DNA from: Trichoderma breve | Lineage: Eukaryota > Ascomycota > Sordariomycetes > Hypocreales > Hypocreaceae | Length of the DNA stretch: 64,000 bases | Reading direction: 5' to 3' | NCBI RefSeq assembly: GCF_028502605.1 | Contig: NC_079235.1 | Coordinates: forward strand, 3,844,001-3,908,000 | In this document: positions 22,775-34,375 of the stretch, in pieces | Position numbering within the stretch: position 1 is the stretch's first letter | How the letters are laid out: each line of letters opens with the position of its first letter | Notes under the pieces: generated by a model | What the model saw: only the letters and a program-made list of their open reading frames with translations | The model's database searches: none | Told to the model about the DNA's origin: nothing | Position numbers and translations under genes: made by a program

Positions 22775-23416
22775 TTACCAGGGTGGATATACAGTATCGA
22801 TCATCTTACGGGACATGACACCCGTCAATCTCCTTATCTCTAGCTTGCGAGCAGTAATACCGCCTAGTGTCTGCTTGGCCCAGCTAATGGTCCCAAGGAT
22901 CAGGATAGCAGTCTGGAGACTACTAGTTGTAATGAAGCTAAACTCGCGCTCAACCTCTTTTCGAATTGGCAAAGCTGCCTTAAAAGGCCAGGTCAGCTCT
23001 TCTACCACCAGGTTAAACCCTGCTGAGGTTTTAATTTAATGCGCCTCGGCGGTTTTTGCCCTCTTTTGTCTTGATCATGTCTTACCTTTATTCTTGCCTT
23101 TTCCCCGGGCCCCCTCTAGAACGTGTATTTGGGACGCCACCGCAGGGTTCAAGGTGAAACCTATAATGGTTGTCAGCAGGCCAAGCGAGCTTCGTCCTGG
23201 TTCGCCAAGCCCAAACCGCGGTGAGCATTTCTGTCCCTTGAATAAGAACGTGTTCGCTCGGGGTTGTACGGAGAATATGAACTGCATTTCATACGTGTAT
23301 TCCTCGTAAAGACCGTGCCTCCTGGGCTGCCACGTCTGTGGCTGCTGCATGCCGTCACCTGCGAGCTCATACAGTATTGATGGCATAGAAGCAAGGAGAA
23401 ACGCCACAGTCCCCAT
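22775..23416 (-). CDS. Candidate two-exon hypothetical gene
   Basis: Tentative model complement(join(22775..23019,23086..23416)), 191 residues. Exon 1 begins MGTVAFLLASMPSILYELAG and ends ...GARGKGKNK; exon 2 continues with FNLVVEELTWPFKAALP and IRKEVEREFSFITTSSL and ends in VYPPW. The 66-base intron has a good donor GTAAGA, acceptor CAGCAG and matching phase, and it removes the in-frame stop that separates the two frames. I recognise no family. Exon 2 looks more protein-like than exon 1. It could instead be a fragment of a larger decayed gene. The surroundings are gene-poor. Confidence 0.3.
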
Positions 23417-25385
23417 CTATGTAATATATATCGCTTCCCGGATGCTCGTTCCGTCCAACGTCTTGGCGTCCCGAGCCGTCGCTGGTCCGGGGGAGACGGA
23501 GTGGGAAGCGGTACATGGTACAAAATGATATCAATCGCCCTCACATCTATGGAGGCACTCGTTCCGTGACGGGTTCATCTTAGTGCTTTCTGCTCCTTAC
23601 CTACTACGAGTATACTCCTTATTACTACTAATCTAGAGGTAATCTAGAGCACTACTCACCGGATGCTCCTTGTGCCACTTACTACCTAGTAGCACCAAGG
23701 GACGGAGTACAGAGTGCCTTGTATACATGTGCCGTACTCCCTGTTCGAGGCCACACGCTAGAGCTTCCTGCTAGATCTATCACATCTATGACCTGATTAG
23801 CCACATGCGTATGAGCAGGCATAGCCCGGACCTGGTCCAATAATACAGAACAAATTCAAGGGCGATGTTACATTGCGGGAGCCGAGCTTAAAACTACCTA
23901 GATGATCAGGCTGACATCTAACCAGGCTGCCGGCTCTTTTTGACGGGCGTACTGTATGAGTCTTTAATACTACTCGTACTAGATCCTACCTCTTCGTACA
24001 TGTATGTACAAAATACTTTGCAAGTCAGATTCGGGGAAGCGTCCAACTGAATGAGCGGCACCCCTGGCTGAGCTTGTCGTTCGGCACTTTTCTCGCAAAC
24101 CCTGCCTCTCCAGGAGCAGGGTTCCAAGCTGGTAGGCAGAAGCCAATGCAGGGAGAAGAGATGGTGCTGTTGCTTTGGTAGAAGCAATAGCGGCCATTTA
24201 CTAGTAGGGTGAAGGGGGAAAATCCCGAGTCTAAATCTAAACGCCGAGCCCTGTAAGAGAAAAAACAGAGAGAAGGATTTAGATGATGTATGTCCGTTTA
24301 CTCGTACCGTTATGTAATTTTCACACTGGACCCAACTTCTCGTTGCGGGTGGCTCTGAAGAACCGCTGCAGCCCCCTTCCTTGGTCAGCCATCAGCACAT
24401 CAAGCCACACACTAGGAAATACGTCTGATGGTAACTAAGAAACGCCGGCTTGCATCTAAATTTGTCCCGCCGCAGGAGTCTATGAAGATCTTGGGAATCA
24501 TTCTGATTACTGTACGGCGCTCTCGCCGGACAATCGCCGTCATCTACTCCGTTCGCTTACTGTATTTTCCAGATTGGGGTTGGATGAGGCTTCATGGAGA
24601 GCGACACCTTTAAAAATAGCATCAACGATAGGTACTTGTACTTGTATATCTGCCCTGGTTACCAAGTTGTACACGCTCATCAAGTCCAGCAACGCTACCA
24701 CCAATAGGATACGAAGTGAAGCCACCTGTAATATTAAGCCGTTTCAGGATGCCTATCGCGTGAGTGCTGGATAGGGCAAATTAATTACCTGCTAGCAGCG
24801 TGTTGTCATACTTGGGCTTGCAACAAGTTAAAACACAAGGTACACGAGTGCCTTGTTGCGGTCCTCCTTTAGGTACAGGCACAGGTACAGGTACTCCATA
24901 CATTCCCTACCTCTCATCTTCCAGCACACTAGACGTCGGTCATGCCTGCCCCCCAGCCCTGCCACTTCATTCACCTAATGTTCCAGGCCCCCCCATATCA
25001 ATTTACCGTCCACCACTCTAATTCTGGACTTTGTACAACTTCATACCTAATGATCCGATGTCCATCCCTAGACTTGCGCCGCCGCCCCGGACTAAAACAG
25101 GCCATGGCGGATGAAAGGAATCGTCAGGCCAGGCAAGCTGACTTTCAGCACCATCAGCACTCCCAGGGAACCTGTCCGGGGCTGCCGATGAATTGGCGGT
25201 CAACTCCAAGCTACCACCACTCTAGACTCTGGCTCAGGCAGCCCAAGGCAGAGGACAACTACGATAGCGGTGCGTGAAACTCGAGCAGCCAGTTTGTGTT
25301 CACTTGAATGCACCTACGAGAACTAAGCATGCAAGAGGCGTGGGAGAAGCGTGGAGGCGTGGGTATGGGCACCACCTCGCCCAAA

Positions 25386-25431
25386 CGTGTGTGTGTGTGC
25401 GTGCGTATGTGTGTGTCTGTGTCTGTGTGTT
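25386..25431. repeat. GT-rich microsatellite
   Basis: An imperfect run of GTGTGTGCGTGCGTATGTGT-type dinucleotides with CTGTGT interruptions, about 46 bases long. It produces artificial open frames on both strands. Confidence 0.85.
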
Positions 25432-26224
25432 GGCTTCAGGAGCCGGACCAGGATCAGGGCACCATCGTTCGAACTGACTGCGAACCATGATCGCCCAGTC
25501 CCAAGCCGCATGAGACTGCCACCTCGTCGAGATCCTGTTCGTACGCCCCTCGTGGCCCTCTGCTGGCTGTCTGTTCCGCCGGCGGTCTGCGCCTCAGCTG
25601 CACTGTCATCCGAGCCGCTTGAGAGATTGAATCATGGTGCGCCGCCGTTTGCTTGCTATGCCCCATGTCCTCTGTGTCTCAGGTCCACCACACCTCTATT
25701 AGTCGCTATATACGAACTGCTACTGGACCAGAACACCAAGAGGCGCACGCTTGATCGCAGCCAAACATCTCCAGGACACGAGACGAGCTTGATGAAGCAC
25801 TCGACGATCTGCGGTGAACAAAGCAAGCCGCTTTTATCGGCAATGTCACAGCGGCCCTTCCGACGTCCACTCTGCACGCGAACAGCAGACGGCTCCCCCC
25901 ACGGACAGAGCGTCACCCTTTGAACGACGACCAAAGAGGAATTACACATGCCCTGGAGTTTGATCAACCCGCGCGGCTCTGGCCTGGAACTATTGCCACT
26001 AATATAGAAGCATGTGTAATTGTACATGCTACGGTAGGGAGTCCACAAGTACCGAGCTCGAGTGTTGATGCCTGAGCAGCGAGAACCGAAAACCGCCAGC
26101 ATTCTCCCTAGTTGATCCGCTTTCGCTTCCCACTGGCACTTCCCTTCCTCCTCCATGTTAAGTTAATGCTAGGGTCAGTAGAGTACCTACTCCGTACCGA
26201 AGAGCATTAATACGGTGCCTAGCA

Positions 26225-26236
26225 CTCCGTACGGAG
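26225..26236. repeat. Perfect palindrome CTCCGTACGGAG, copy 1
   Basis: A 12-base perfect palindrome in the context GCACTCCGTACGGAGTAG. A second copy lies 133 bases downstream, and truncated TACTCCGTA words occur between and around them. Confidence 0.85.
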
Positions 26237-26357
26237 TAGCGAGTGCAGGCAAGGATACAGATCACCAGAGCCATTTTCTCAGCCCGCGGCTGCCCTGGTC
26301 GATTTGCTCATGAACCAGCCCTCCCTGGCTAGCATTGCGAATACTCCGTGCCTCGCA

Positions 26358-26369
26358 CTCCGTACGGAG
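26358..26369. repeat. Perfect palindrome CTCCGTACGGAG, copy 2
   Basis: Second 12-base palindrome in the context GCACTCCGTACGGAGCAC, sharing the GCA prefix with copy 1. No gene lies nearby to suggest an operator. Confidence 0.85.
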
Positions 26370-29300
26370 CACACATCCCGCCCCTCCATCTGCCGCGGTG
26401 CCTCCCGGAAGCGCCATCACCAACTATTTTCAATGCTAAATACCAGGTACTACCTCGTACAGCTATATACTCGTACTACTTGTTCTTAGTGCTGCTGGCG
26501 CATCATTAACGTGGCACAAATGTGCCAACTCTATGCTGCCAAAAATAAAACGATGACGACAAGGTCACTCGCTACTTTCTCCAGCTCAAGGCACGGTGGA
26601 CGTTATCGGTCAGCCGTATGAACTCTCATCGTCTACATCTAATAGTTGACAGCCCAACTCCTTACATTAGATGCTACAAGTACGAATGTACGAATCCACA
26701 GGAGGCTTTGTTGGCTCGACACGCCATCCCCAGAGACATCCCTGTCAGACGACGTCGCTCCAGCAGCCGTTCCCCGGTCGGGACATCATATCTCACATCT
26801 GTCTGTCATCGCGGGACGTGCAGCAGGTTTTGCCCGTTACCAATCGCGTGGGCAGCGAGCCCGGGAGGACCATTTTCAACACCCAACCAGCCAATCCAAC
26901 GCCATCCTCCACATGCAGAGCGTCTTCTTACACACATGGTAGCGCAACCTGAAGAGAGGTATCGACTCCACGCCGCTTGAGAAGCTCCGCTTTACAGAAC
27001 TGCTGCCGCAGCTATAACATGCGGCTGCGGCTACTGGGCCTCCTCAGTTTTCTCCTCTTTTACCTCCTTCTCCCCTCCACGACGTAGAACACGCAGGCTG
27101 TACATGATCCAAGCAATAGAAGGTCGTGACGTGGCGGCGGTGAGTATCGGGTCAGGCGCCAGGCGCCATGATGCCCCCCCCAAAAGGACGGGGGGATCAC
27201 CGAAGGTTGGGAGGAGGAGCTTGAGTGATACGTAGTTAGGGTAGCATTGCCTCCCTCTTCATGCCTGGCCAGGGTCATCCCACCAGGGGTCTGGGGTGCT
27301 GCTTCAAACCTAGCAGCCTACGGGGTAATTTAGCAGCCGCCAGAGGTAAGACGTCGTTTATCAATCGCTCAATGAAGCGTGTGAGGGAGAGAGCCGAGAC
27401 CATCGATGACATACGAGTACAAATATTTGCACACTGAGACATCGCCTCCCAGCTCGACGGAAATATTTGTGCATATGCTTAGGAATATTCATTGCACAAC
27501 GGAATTCAAGACACCCATTCATCATGATGAGGGAAGAGGAAGTTTGACGGGCGATTCCTGATGGACATGGCCCATCCTTCTTACCCTTTGTTCATCTCTT
27601 TGCCACATCGGTGTATGAAATTGAAGAGAATGGTTGCATCATTGTCCCGATTACTCGAACGGAGCTCGTTCCGATCTAGATGTGGACAAGGCTGCCGTAT
27701 GCTGTGTGACGTGAAAGATTCTACACACCAATAGAAGAGAGTAGATGGAGTCACGTTTAGCCAATAACCCTAATCAAATACACAGGTACCTCTGCGAACT
27801 CGACGTGCTATCTCGATCTCATCACCGCCCAGAAGAGCGATTCAAGTCAGAAATGACCAAATTGTTATGTCAAGATCAAAGGACGAATGACTTTCTTTAA
27901 TGCGGACATTCCCAGGGTATACAGGTTTTGTAACTATGGCTACCTGCAAATCTCTCTTTGCTCGCTTGCGGAGCAGCTTTACAACGCTTCGTGTTTTTCT
28001 AAAGGTACTCGTGTTCCGTATTTACAAATCGCTTTCTTCCTACCATTCACAGAGTTGGCATACCCGTATGCTATTCGTTCAGACAAGGTAGAGCAGAATA
28101 CTGTACAAGCAAGAGGTAGTATACATGAGTAGCATCGCCTGTATTGATTAGGCCTAGTACTTGGGCACTTACATCCTGCCTCTTTGATGCATCCACCCAC
28201 CCATTCAAGATGGGCTCTGCGGCAATGCTCCGATGCAAACACACAGGGTCACCCAACTAATCTAGTCATTTATGACATGGCTGGCCATACTACCACTACC
28301 TTGAAGTGGTAGATACAGGCAGCCGTCGGCGGATACCCCCGAGGCGGGTGATACAGCCGTCGAGCAAGGGTTTCGGTGTCGTCTCTGTTTGCTTTGAGAT
28401 GCCATGTGGGTAAGGGTTCTGCAGGGCCCCGAACTGATGCCCAAGTGCCGAGCCGACTTGGACGCTTGCTGGCACGGCTCTTCATTCCCACGGTCTGTTG
28501 GAGACTGTGCGCTCGCACGGAGATGGCAGCTGAGGCGGGCTATTCTCTTCCTTCAAGCTTGCTCTATTGTTTGCTGGTTCGATTGACATGATATAGTATC
28601 CATGTGCATTGAGGTTTCAGGCGAGGCCTCCAGGTATCTGCTAGGTTTGTATCATCAACTGGGTATCTATCTTTGTTGGATACCCAAATCCAAGGCAGCC
28701 AAATTGAAGCCAATCGCTGGCCACCGTCCCATGAAAAGCGATGCTCCATCTTTACGCAGTTTGAGGGTCCAGGGAGAAAATGGTTAGGTACCGATTTGAG
28801 CCCATGTACGGAGGAGACGCCTCCAGCCTATAAGCAGCCTGTATTCTTGGCCCGTAGTGCCGTAAGAGGTGGCGGGCGACAAGTGTGGCTGGCGATCTTC
28901 AGAGGTACCTGCTGACAATGGTTGTACGCTGAGTACTTCGCACAGCGCCTTGATACGGCGCATGTCTATGTATCTTGGTCGCCTACAGGACTCGAGGTAC
29001 AGCGCTCATCCACAACTAAACAGCGTCGTTCTTTTCCCCTGTGGCGCCGAATACCTTAGTGCCTCCTACCTGAAGGCAGTTACGGCCTGGCGAGGAAACA
29101 ACTGACTGCTTCGTTGCTGCCTTTTACTCTGGCTATAGCGTTAGTAATTGGCCAATATATATAGTAACTGGGCATGAGAAATTTACTGTGCTCTCCTTTC
29201 TGACCTTTTGCCTGCTTCATTGTCATATCCCTTGCTTCGACATTTCCACTGCACATCAAATCTACTGCCTCTCAAGGTCTGTTCCTGGGCCACTAGCCAA

Positions 29301-29534
29301 GTGTCCTTGACCAAGTTACTCCGTGCTCCATTCTGCGTCGATATTCTAGGGGCAAACCCCGCTAGTTTGTCCGAAGTGACGGTGGGAGAGCAGCCGACGC
29401 TTCTCGTCCTCAAAAAACCAAACCTGCCGAATTGATACCAACCACCACAACGTTGATTCCTTAGCGACAAACGTCACAGATTCCAAACCAAAAAGGTCCC
29501 TTTGCCGAGCTAAAAACTCACCCCGTCAAACGCC

Positions 29535-30654
29535 ATGGCCGACGTCCCTCTACTGGTCATCTCGGAGTACGCTGCTTCCGAGCGGCGCATCACCCCTTCG
29601 TGGACAATCTTCCAGCTCAAGACCAAACTCGAGCCTGTCACAGGCATCCCTCCCTCGTGCCAGATTCTCAGTCTCAAGACGTCAGCCGGCTCGGAAAAAA
29701 TCCCCCTCGACGCAGCAGATGAGGACGCGGTCCGGTTGTCCAGCTTTCCCCTGGCTCCGTATGCAGAGCTGCATGTAAGTCAGCCATTGTCGATTTCATT
29801 AGCCGCCGACAGTGCTGCTGGTCAGGGATGTGGCGTTTTACCTCATACCCTGCTATGCAGCGCAAACGTCTCGGTTTGCTTGTCTCTCTTCATGCCTCTT
29901 TGCTTTTTTTGCCTCGCTTTTTCTACTCTCTATGTGTAAGCGTGGGGGGAGGGTTGCTTTGCAATCAAGCCAACGCCTGAAAGAGAACTGATGAAATCCC
30001 AAAGCGGGCCTTTCATCGAGGTTTGGGCAGCCAAGCGCTTTTCTTCTGGGCGCGTGCCCCCTGCTGTCCATAATGGAGCGCCTCTCTGCATTTGCTGGGG
30101 ATGCAGACGGCAGAGAAGAGGGGGGGCCTAGATGGAGACGAAGCTAACACGCCATGATTTCGTAGGTTGTTGACACCCGCCCACCAACAGCCAGGCCCAA
30201 CTTCACCGATACTTCAGGCGTGGATAAGTATGTGATGCCCGATGAGGAGTACGAGAAGAAGACAGATTCCGTGCTAGCCTGGAAGAAGACGGAGAAGCTT
30301 GGCCGATTTGACCCTACAGCGCCAAGCCGCGAGGAGGCTAGGGTGGCTGGCCTCAAGGAAGAAATTGCCCAGCGTGGCATTGAAGTTGGCAAGAGATGCC
30401 GCGTCGGTGGAGAGGACACTCGTCGAGGTGAGGTCAAGTACGTTGGTGACGTTGAAGAGATTCCCAACGGTGCTGGACCGTGGGTGGGGGTTCATCTGGA
30501 TGAGCCTGTGGGGAAGAATGACGGCAGCATCTCAGGCAAGCGTTACTGGGGACAACCCTCAGAGCTAAAGCATGGAGTCTTTGTGAGGCCAGAGAGGGTG
30601 GAGATTGGAGATTACCCGGCTCTCGACGACCTGGAGGATATGGAAGAGATCTAA
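29535..30654 (+). CDS. alf1: Tubulin-folding cofactor B (Alf1/TBCB)
   Basis: Cytoplasmic chaperone that binds alpha-tubulin during heterodimer assembly and recycling. The model is join(29535..29774,30166..30654), 242 residues, the usual size. Residues 1-80 form a ubiquitin-like domain (DVPLLVISEYAASERRITPS, then WTIFQLKTKLEPVTGIP). A middle segment has MPDEEYEKKTDSVLAWKK, typical of TBCB. The C-terminal CAP-Gly domain spans about 156-224 with the diagnostic GKNDGS at 196-201 and HGVFVRPERV, and the protein ends in acidic DMEEI. The single intron (29775-30165) is long for this window at 391 bases, with donor GTAAGT, branch GCTAACAC and acceptor CGTAG, phase 0. Confidence 0.92.
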
Positions 30655-33600
30655 AGATACTACCTGGTATAAAAAAATCAACAGAGCAGCTTTGAGTCTT
30701 TGGAGAATCATTTTTACGATTAAACCGCTTCACATATGGGTAAAGGAAAACGGCCATAATGAAGCTACAGTTATTATGAGGTATGCTCTTCTTCCAAGTG
30801 GTATGCAGGGCTGACCACATGTATCGAATTAGTTCGGAGTGAACGCCATTCTAGAAACGAGAGCTATGCTAAGAAGGCTCTTCTTTCCGGCGTGATCCTG
30901 GGCGCACTAATGCGGAGGATAAGACCCTCTCTAATCAGATGCTGCCACGGAACTCGTCTCCATCCTTGCGTCAAGGCAGAGGCCCCGTAGCTTCGAGGTG
31001 GCCTTATACTTGCACTGCATGTGCGTTGACTGATATCATAGCAAATGCATCTTGAAACTTCTGCAGATCATGCGAACACGAAAAAAGTACGAGGACTGCT
31101 AAGTGAATGCCGGCCGGCGATTTTGGAAAGATTCTGTCAGTTGTTTCGTCTTTCTCTTTTCTTTCTGCATCGTATCCCGGCATCTGTGGAACTTTTGGAA
31201 GTCTCCTTTCGGCCCGTGAACCTTAATGAGATTCTACGTTATCATTGCTGCTCTTTTTACTTTCTTCCAAATAGGAAAAGACGAGACAAAAGAGGAAAGG
31301 GGAGATGCGGTGACTGATGGGCCTTCTCGCGCGCGTATTGCAGCTTTCCGAACGGCTTTGGACTTTGCCAAGCGGCCGGCCTGTCTGCAGTTGTGAAGTG
31401 GACTGGTGACAGTCCCTTGCCTCGAGCTCGTTTATCACCGATCTCGCTGTCAATTTGTTCCTTATCTGGCAACCGTTTTGGAACGTGGTATTGAGCATAT
31501 GAGTGCCTGTACTAGCAGCGCAGTCGTGATCAAGATGCGGTTCTACTGTGGATTGGATGCCAAGGAGCCAAAATGACATCAGGATGCAACCTATCAAACG
31601 GTGAACGGAATGCGATGCAATATACCATTTGAGTGTTTCATGATTCTTTTCTCTTTTTTTTTTTCTTTTTTCTTTTTTTTTTCCTTTCCCGCTCTCCCGC
31701 CTTCCCGCCGTCTTTGCCGGTAAGACGGAACCAAGATCAAGACTGCGAGAGTTACTATCAGGGATGCCGGGGAGCCCAAACACTGTTAGGATGCAACTCA
31801 AAGTGACGCACCGCTAGCACATTCCTCTGCGTTTCCGTCTTCTTTGCCGGTAAGCCGTAAGCAACCTGTCACCAAGGAGGATTCAAGTAAGCCCTGTAGC
31901 GATGCTAGTTTCACCTTGTTAAGCGCCAAAAACGGTGCGGAACGGACGGGTAAGCAGCGTTTTCCTTAGCACATTACGGGTGCTGATCCAATCTGTAGTT
32001 AGTTCAACATCATCTTGACAAAATAATACGCTCGGAAGCTCTCGTTTGTGGCAGCTCGCAACGCCACCGCTTCGGTCACGGCTTGGCCGTCGGTCATGAT
32101 CATGATAGGTGAGCTAGCCGTCTGCTCTGAGACGGATGCGCGCTTCTCCCACCTCAAACTGGGTTAGGAGCGCTGTCGGTAACACGGAGCACTAACCAGA
32201 TTGAATATGATAAGACGTCCGTCTGATGCGATGAGATGATCACCGTATCGACTGGGGGATATCCAAGTACGACCGAATGGCAGCGCATCGTGGCCCTGTC
32301 TAGGCTATTCACGAGCCTCGGCATGAGATCCAGATGGCGACAACCCGGTAACGATTTGCCTTTGATACGCTTACCCTCCAACCAAGCGTGATGAGCACTG
32401 CTGCTTGAATGGCGATTTTCACACTCACCTTGCCTCTGAACAAGGGAACTCGGACAGACAAGGGAAAGAAAGACATTGTACCGATCAGCCCTAGCACGGA
32501 GTAATTCTACCAGCAACGCATTATACCGTCTTGCTAGCATCGTTTGATATCCCTTCCAGAGAGCAAGGGGGGACGCATGCAAGTTTCTTCCTGAGCTTTA
32601 CCCCAAACGACAAGAGGATTTGACGGGAGTTGAACGCACGGGCATGAGTCGAAACTTTAACGGTGATAACCTTTCCCGAGAAGGAAAAAAAGTTGGCCGA
32701 CGACTTCCCTGCTCGAGCAAGCGGTGGAAGCGCTGAGGTTGGACAGGGTGCGACTTGTCTTGATGGTCTCTATGCGCTCGCAGGTTTTTAAGACGCGCAT
32801 TGCAGGGAAAACAGCGATGACATTCTCTGTTTGGGGTGATATTAAGAGGGGAGTCTATGGAGCGAGCAACGAGACGGGATGAATATGGCACAGGGTTTTT
32901 GGAAGTTGGTGAATCTACAGGGCTCAGGGACCGGATGATTTGGACCCTGCAGCTACCAGGACTATGTCAGTTAAACTAACCTTTGTTAGCAATGCTAGTG
33001 ACAGCTCGGTGAGGACTAGTATCGGTTTGCGGATGCTGCAAATTCCTTTGTCGGTCGTATTTGACCCGGCATACAGGCGTCAAAAGGGTCTAATCAAGGT
33101 ACGAACAACAGATGGAAGGGTTACACGAAGATGGCGGGTCCTGCTGACCGTCGCATTTCTCCGAGGGAGTTTTTGCTTTCTTTGGTTGTCTTCGATGCTA
33201 CAGTACTTGTAATGGGTTGAATCGAGTACGTTACATCGCCAGGAAGCGTCGGCCGAAGAGTTATGGAGAAGAGGAAAATCCTAGCATTGAGATTGAAAGG
33301 TGTTGTTGAGTGCGATATCACTCGGGGCAATTTATACACGTACAGACTGCTTGTGTTGGCCCGACGGAGATCATCATGGCGCCTATTTTAGACGCTAATA
33401 GTCCAAGGTGCTGGCTTAAGGAAAGCCCAACGCACGCACAGCATAACTCATAACTCCTTTCCCTGCAACCGATTTTGTCAAACGGGCTAAATCCTTTGAC
33501 GGAAAAGCATGGATGAGGAAAGCAGAAATGAAAATACACACAACGCATTAACGGCAGAGAGTTTCGGCATCGTGGGCGTTATTTGATTAACCCGCTTATT

Positions 33601-34375
33601 CAGTTTCCGCGGTACTCACCCAGACGACAGACGGGACATGGACATGGAATGGAGGATTCGGAATGCCCACCCGAACGTCCGAAGTGAGAATGGTGTCAAG
33701 TCGTCTTACAACGCTGGCGAGATGCGCGGTCCGCCGGGGAGTTAGGAGTGATCCTAGTTGAAGATTGAACGGCCCAAGATTACGGAGTTCCATGTAATTC
33801 CATGAATACTGTACGAGTGCTCCGTAATCGTTATACGTCTGCCTGGCACGGCTCGTGTACGGAGTTGTTAGTGCAGCTTTCCCCTTTCAAGAGCAGTATT
33901 GTGGCAGTTCCACCAATGCCGCTATTAGGCAAATAATGTTGAGTTGAGTCGACATGAATCATTGGAAAATCAATCTCGAGGCTGCAGTACTGTATTATTA
34001 TGTAGTCTGTGGCTTATTATTAGTTTAACTCGTAGATGTCGAAAACCGCTTCGGTGAATTGGCCGAGGCTGGCCAATGAGCAGCCGCCAAAACACCGAGT
34101 AGGAGCTTCGAATATGCCGCTTTCCGAGCTTCAAGCTGCTATTAGCTACGCCTTGCCGTCATCCTTCAGAACTCCTTGGGCTCTGGACTTTTTGCGCGCA
34201 TTTCTTGACGTTTGCAATTTATCATCGGAGAAAATACCGTTGGATGCGGCTATTGCGGGCGTCATTTCACAGATGCCGCAGTGATTTGTAGACAGATTCC
34301 TCTAAAGAAGACAAAACAAACTCAAACAAGAGAAATCACCGAGTCGTGCAAACCAGCTCCACCAAGGTCCAAACC
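30655..34375. other. Intergenic between alf1 and the Zn2Cys6 gene
   Basis: About 3.7 kb without a supportable gene. It contains a T/C-rich tract (31650-31700), two pairs of diverged direct repeats between 31550 and 31860, and several open frames of 60-190 codons that lack recognisable domains. The final few hundred bases should be the promoter of the zinc-cluster gene. Confidence 0.4.

Larger units (their letters stand above)
23417..29534. other. Gene-poor region II
   Basis: About 6.1 kb with no supportable gene on either strand. It contains repeated TACTACTA/ACTCGTA-type words around 23590-23740, the palindromes at 26225 and 26358, the GT-rich microsatellite at 25386-25431 and scattered short ORFs without codon structure. 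The last few hundred bases before 29535 should include the promoter of the tubulin cofactor gene. Confidence 0.4.

Noticed and set aside
25351..25923. Open frame of 190 codons
   Set aside because: It is driven by the GT microsatellite, which encodes Cys/Val repeats in every frame; no domain follows.
31223..31801. Minus-strand frame of 192 codons
   Set aside because: It includes a lysine-rich stretch from a T/C tract and no conserved motif, and it spans the diverged repeats.
32620..32700. tRNA-like string on the minus strand (GTTCAAC with a CAT triplet nearby)
   Set aside because: The T-stem does not pair properly and there is no D-arm or acceptor stem, so it does not fold as a tRNA.
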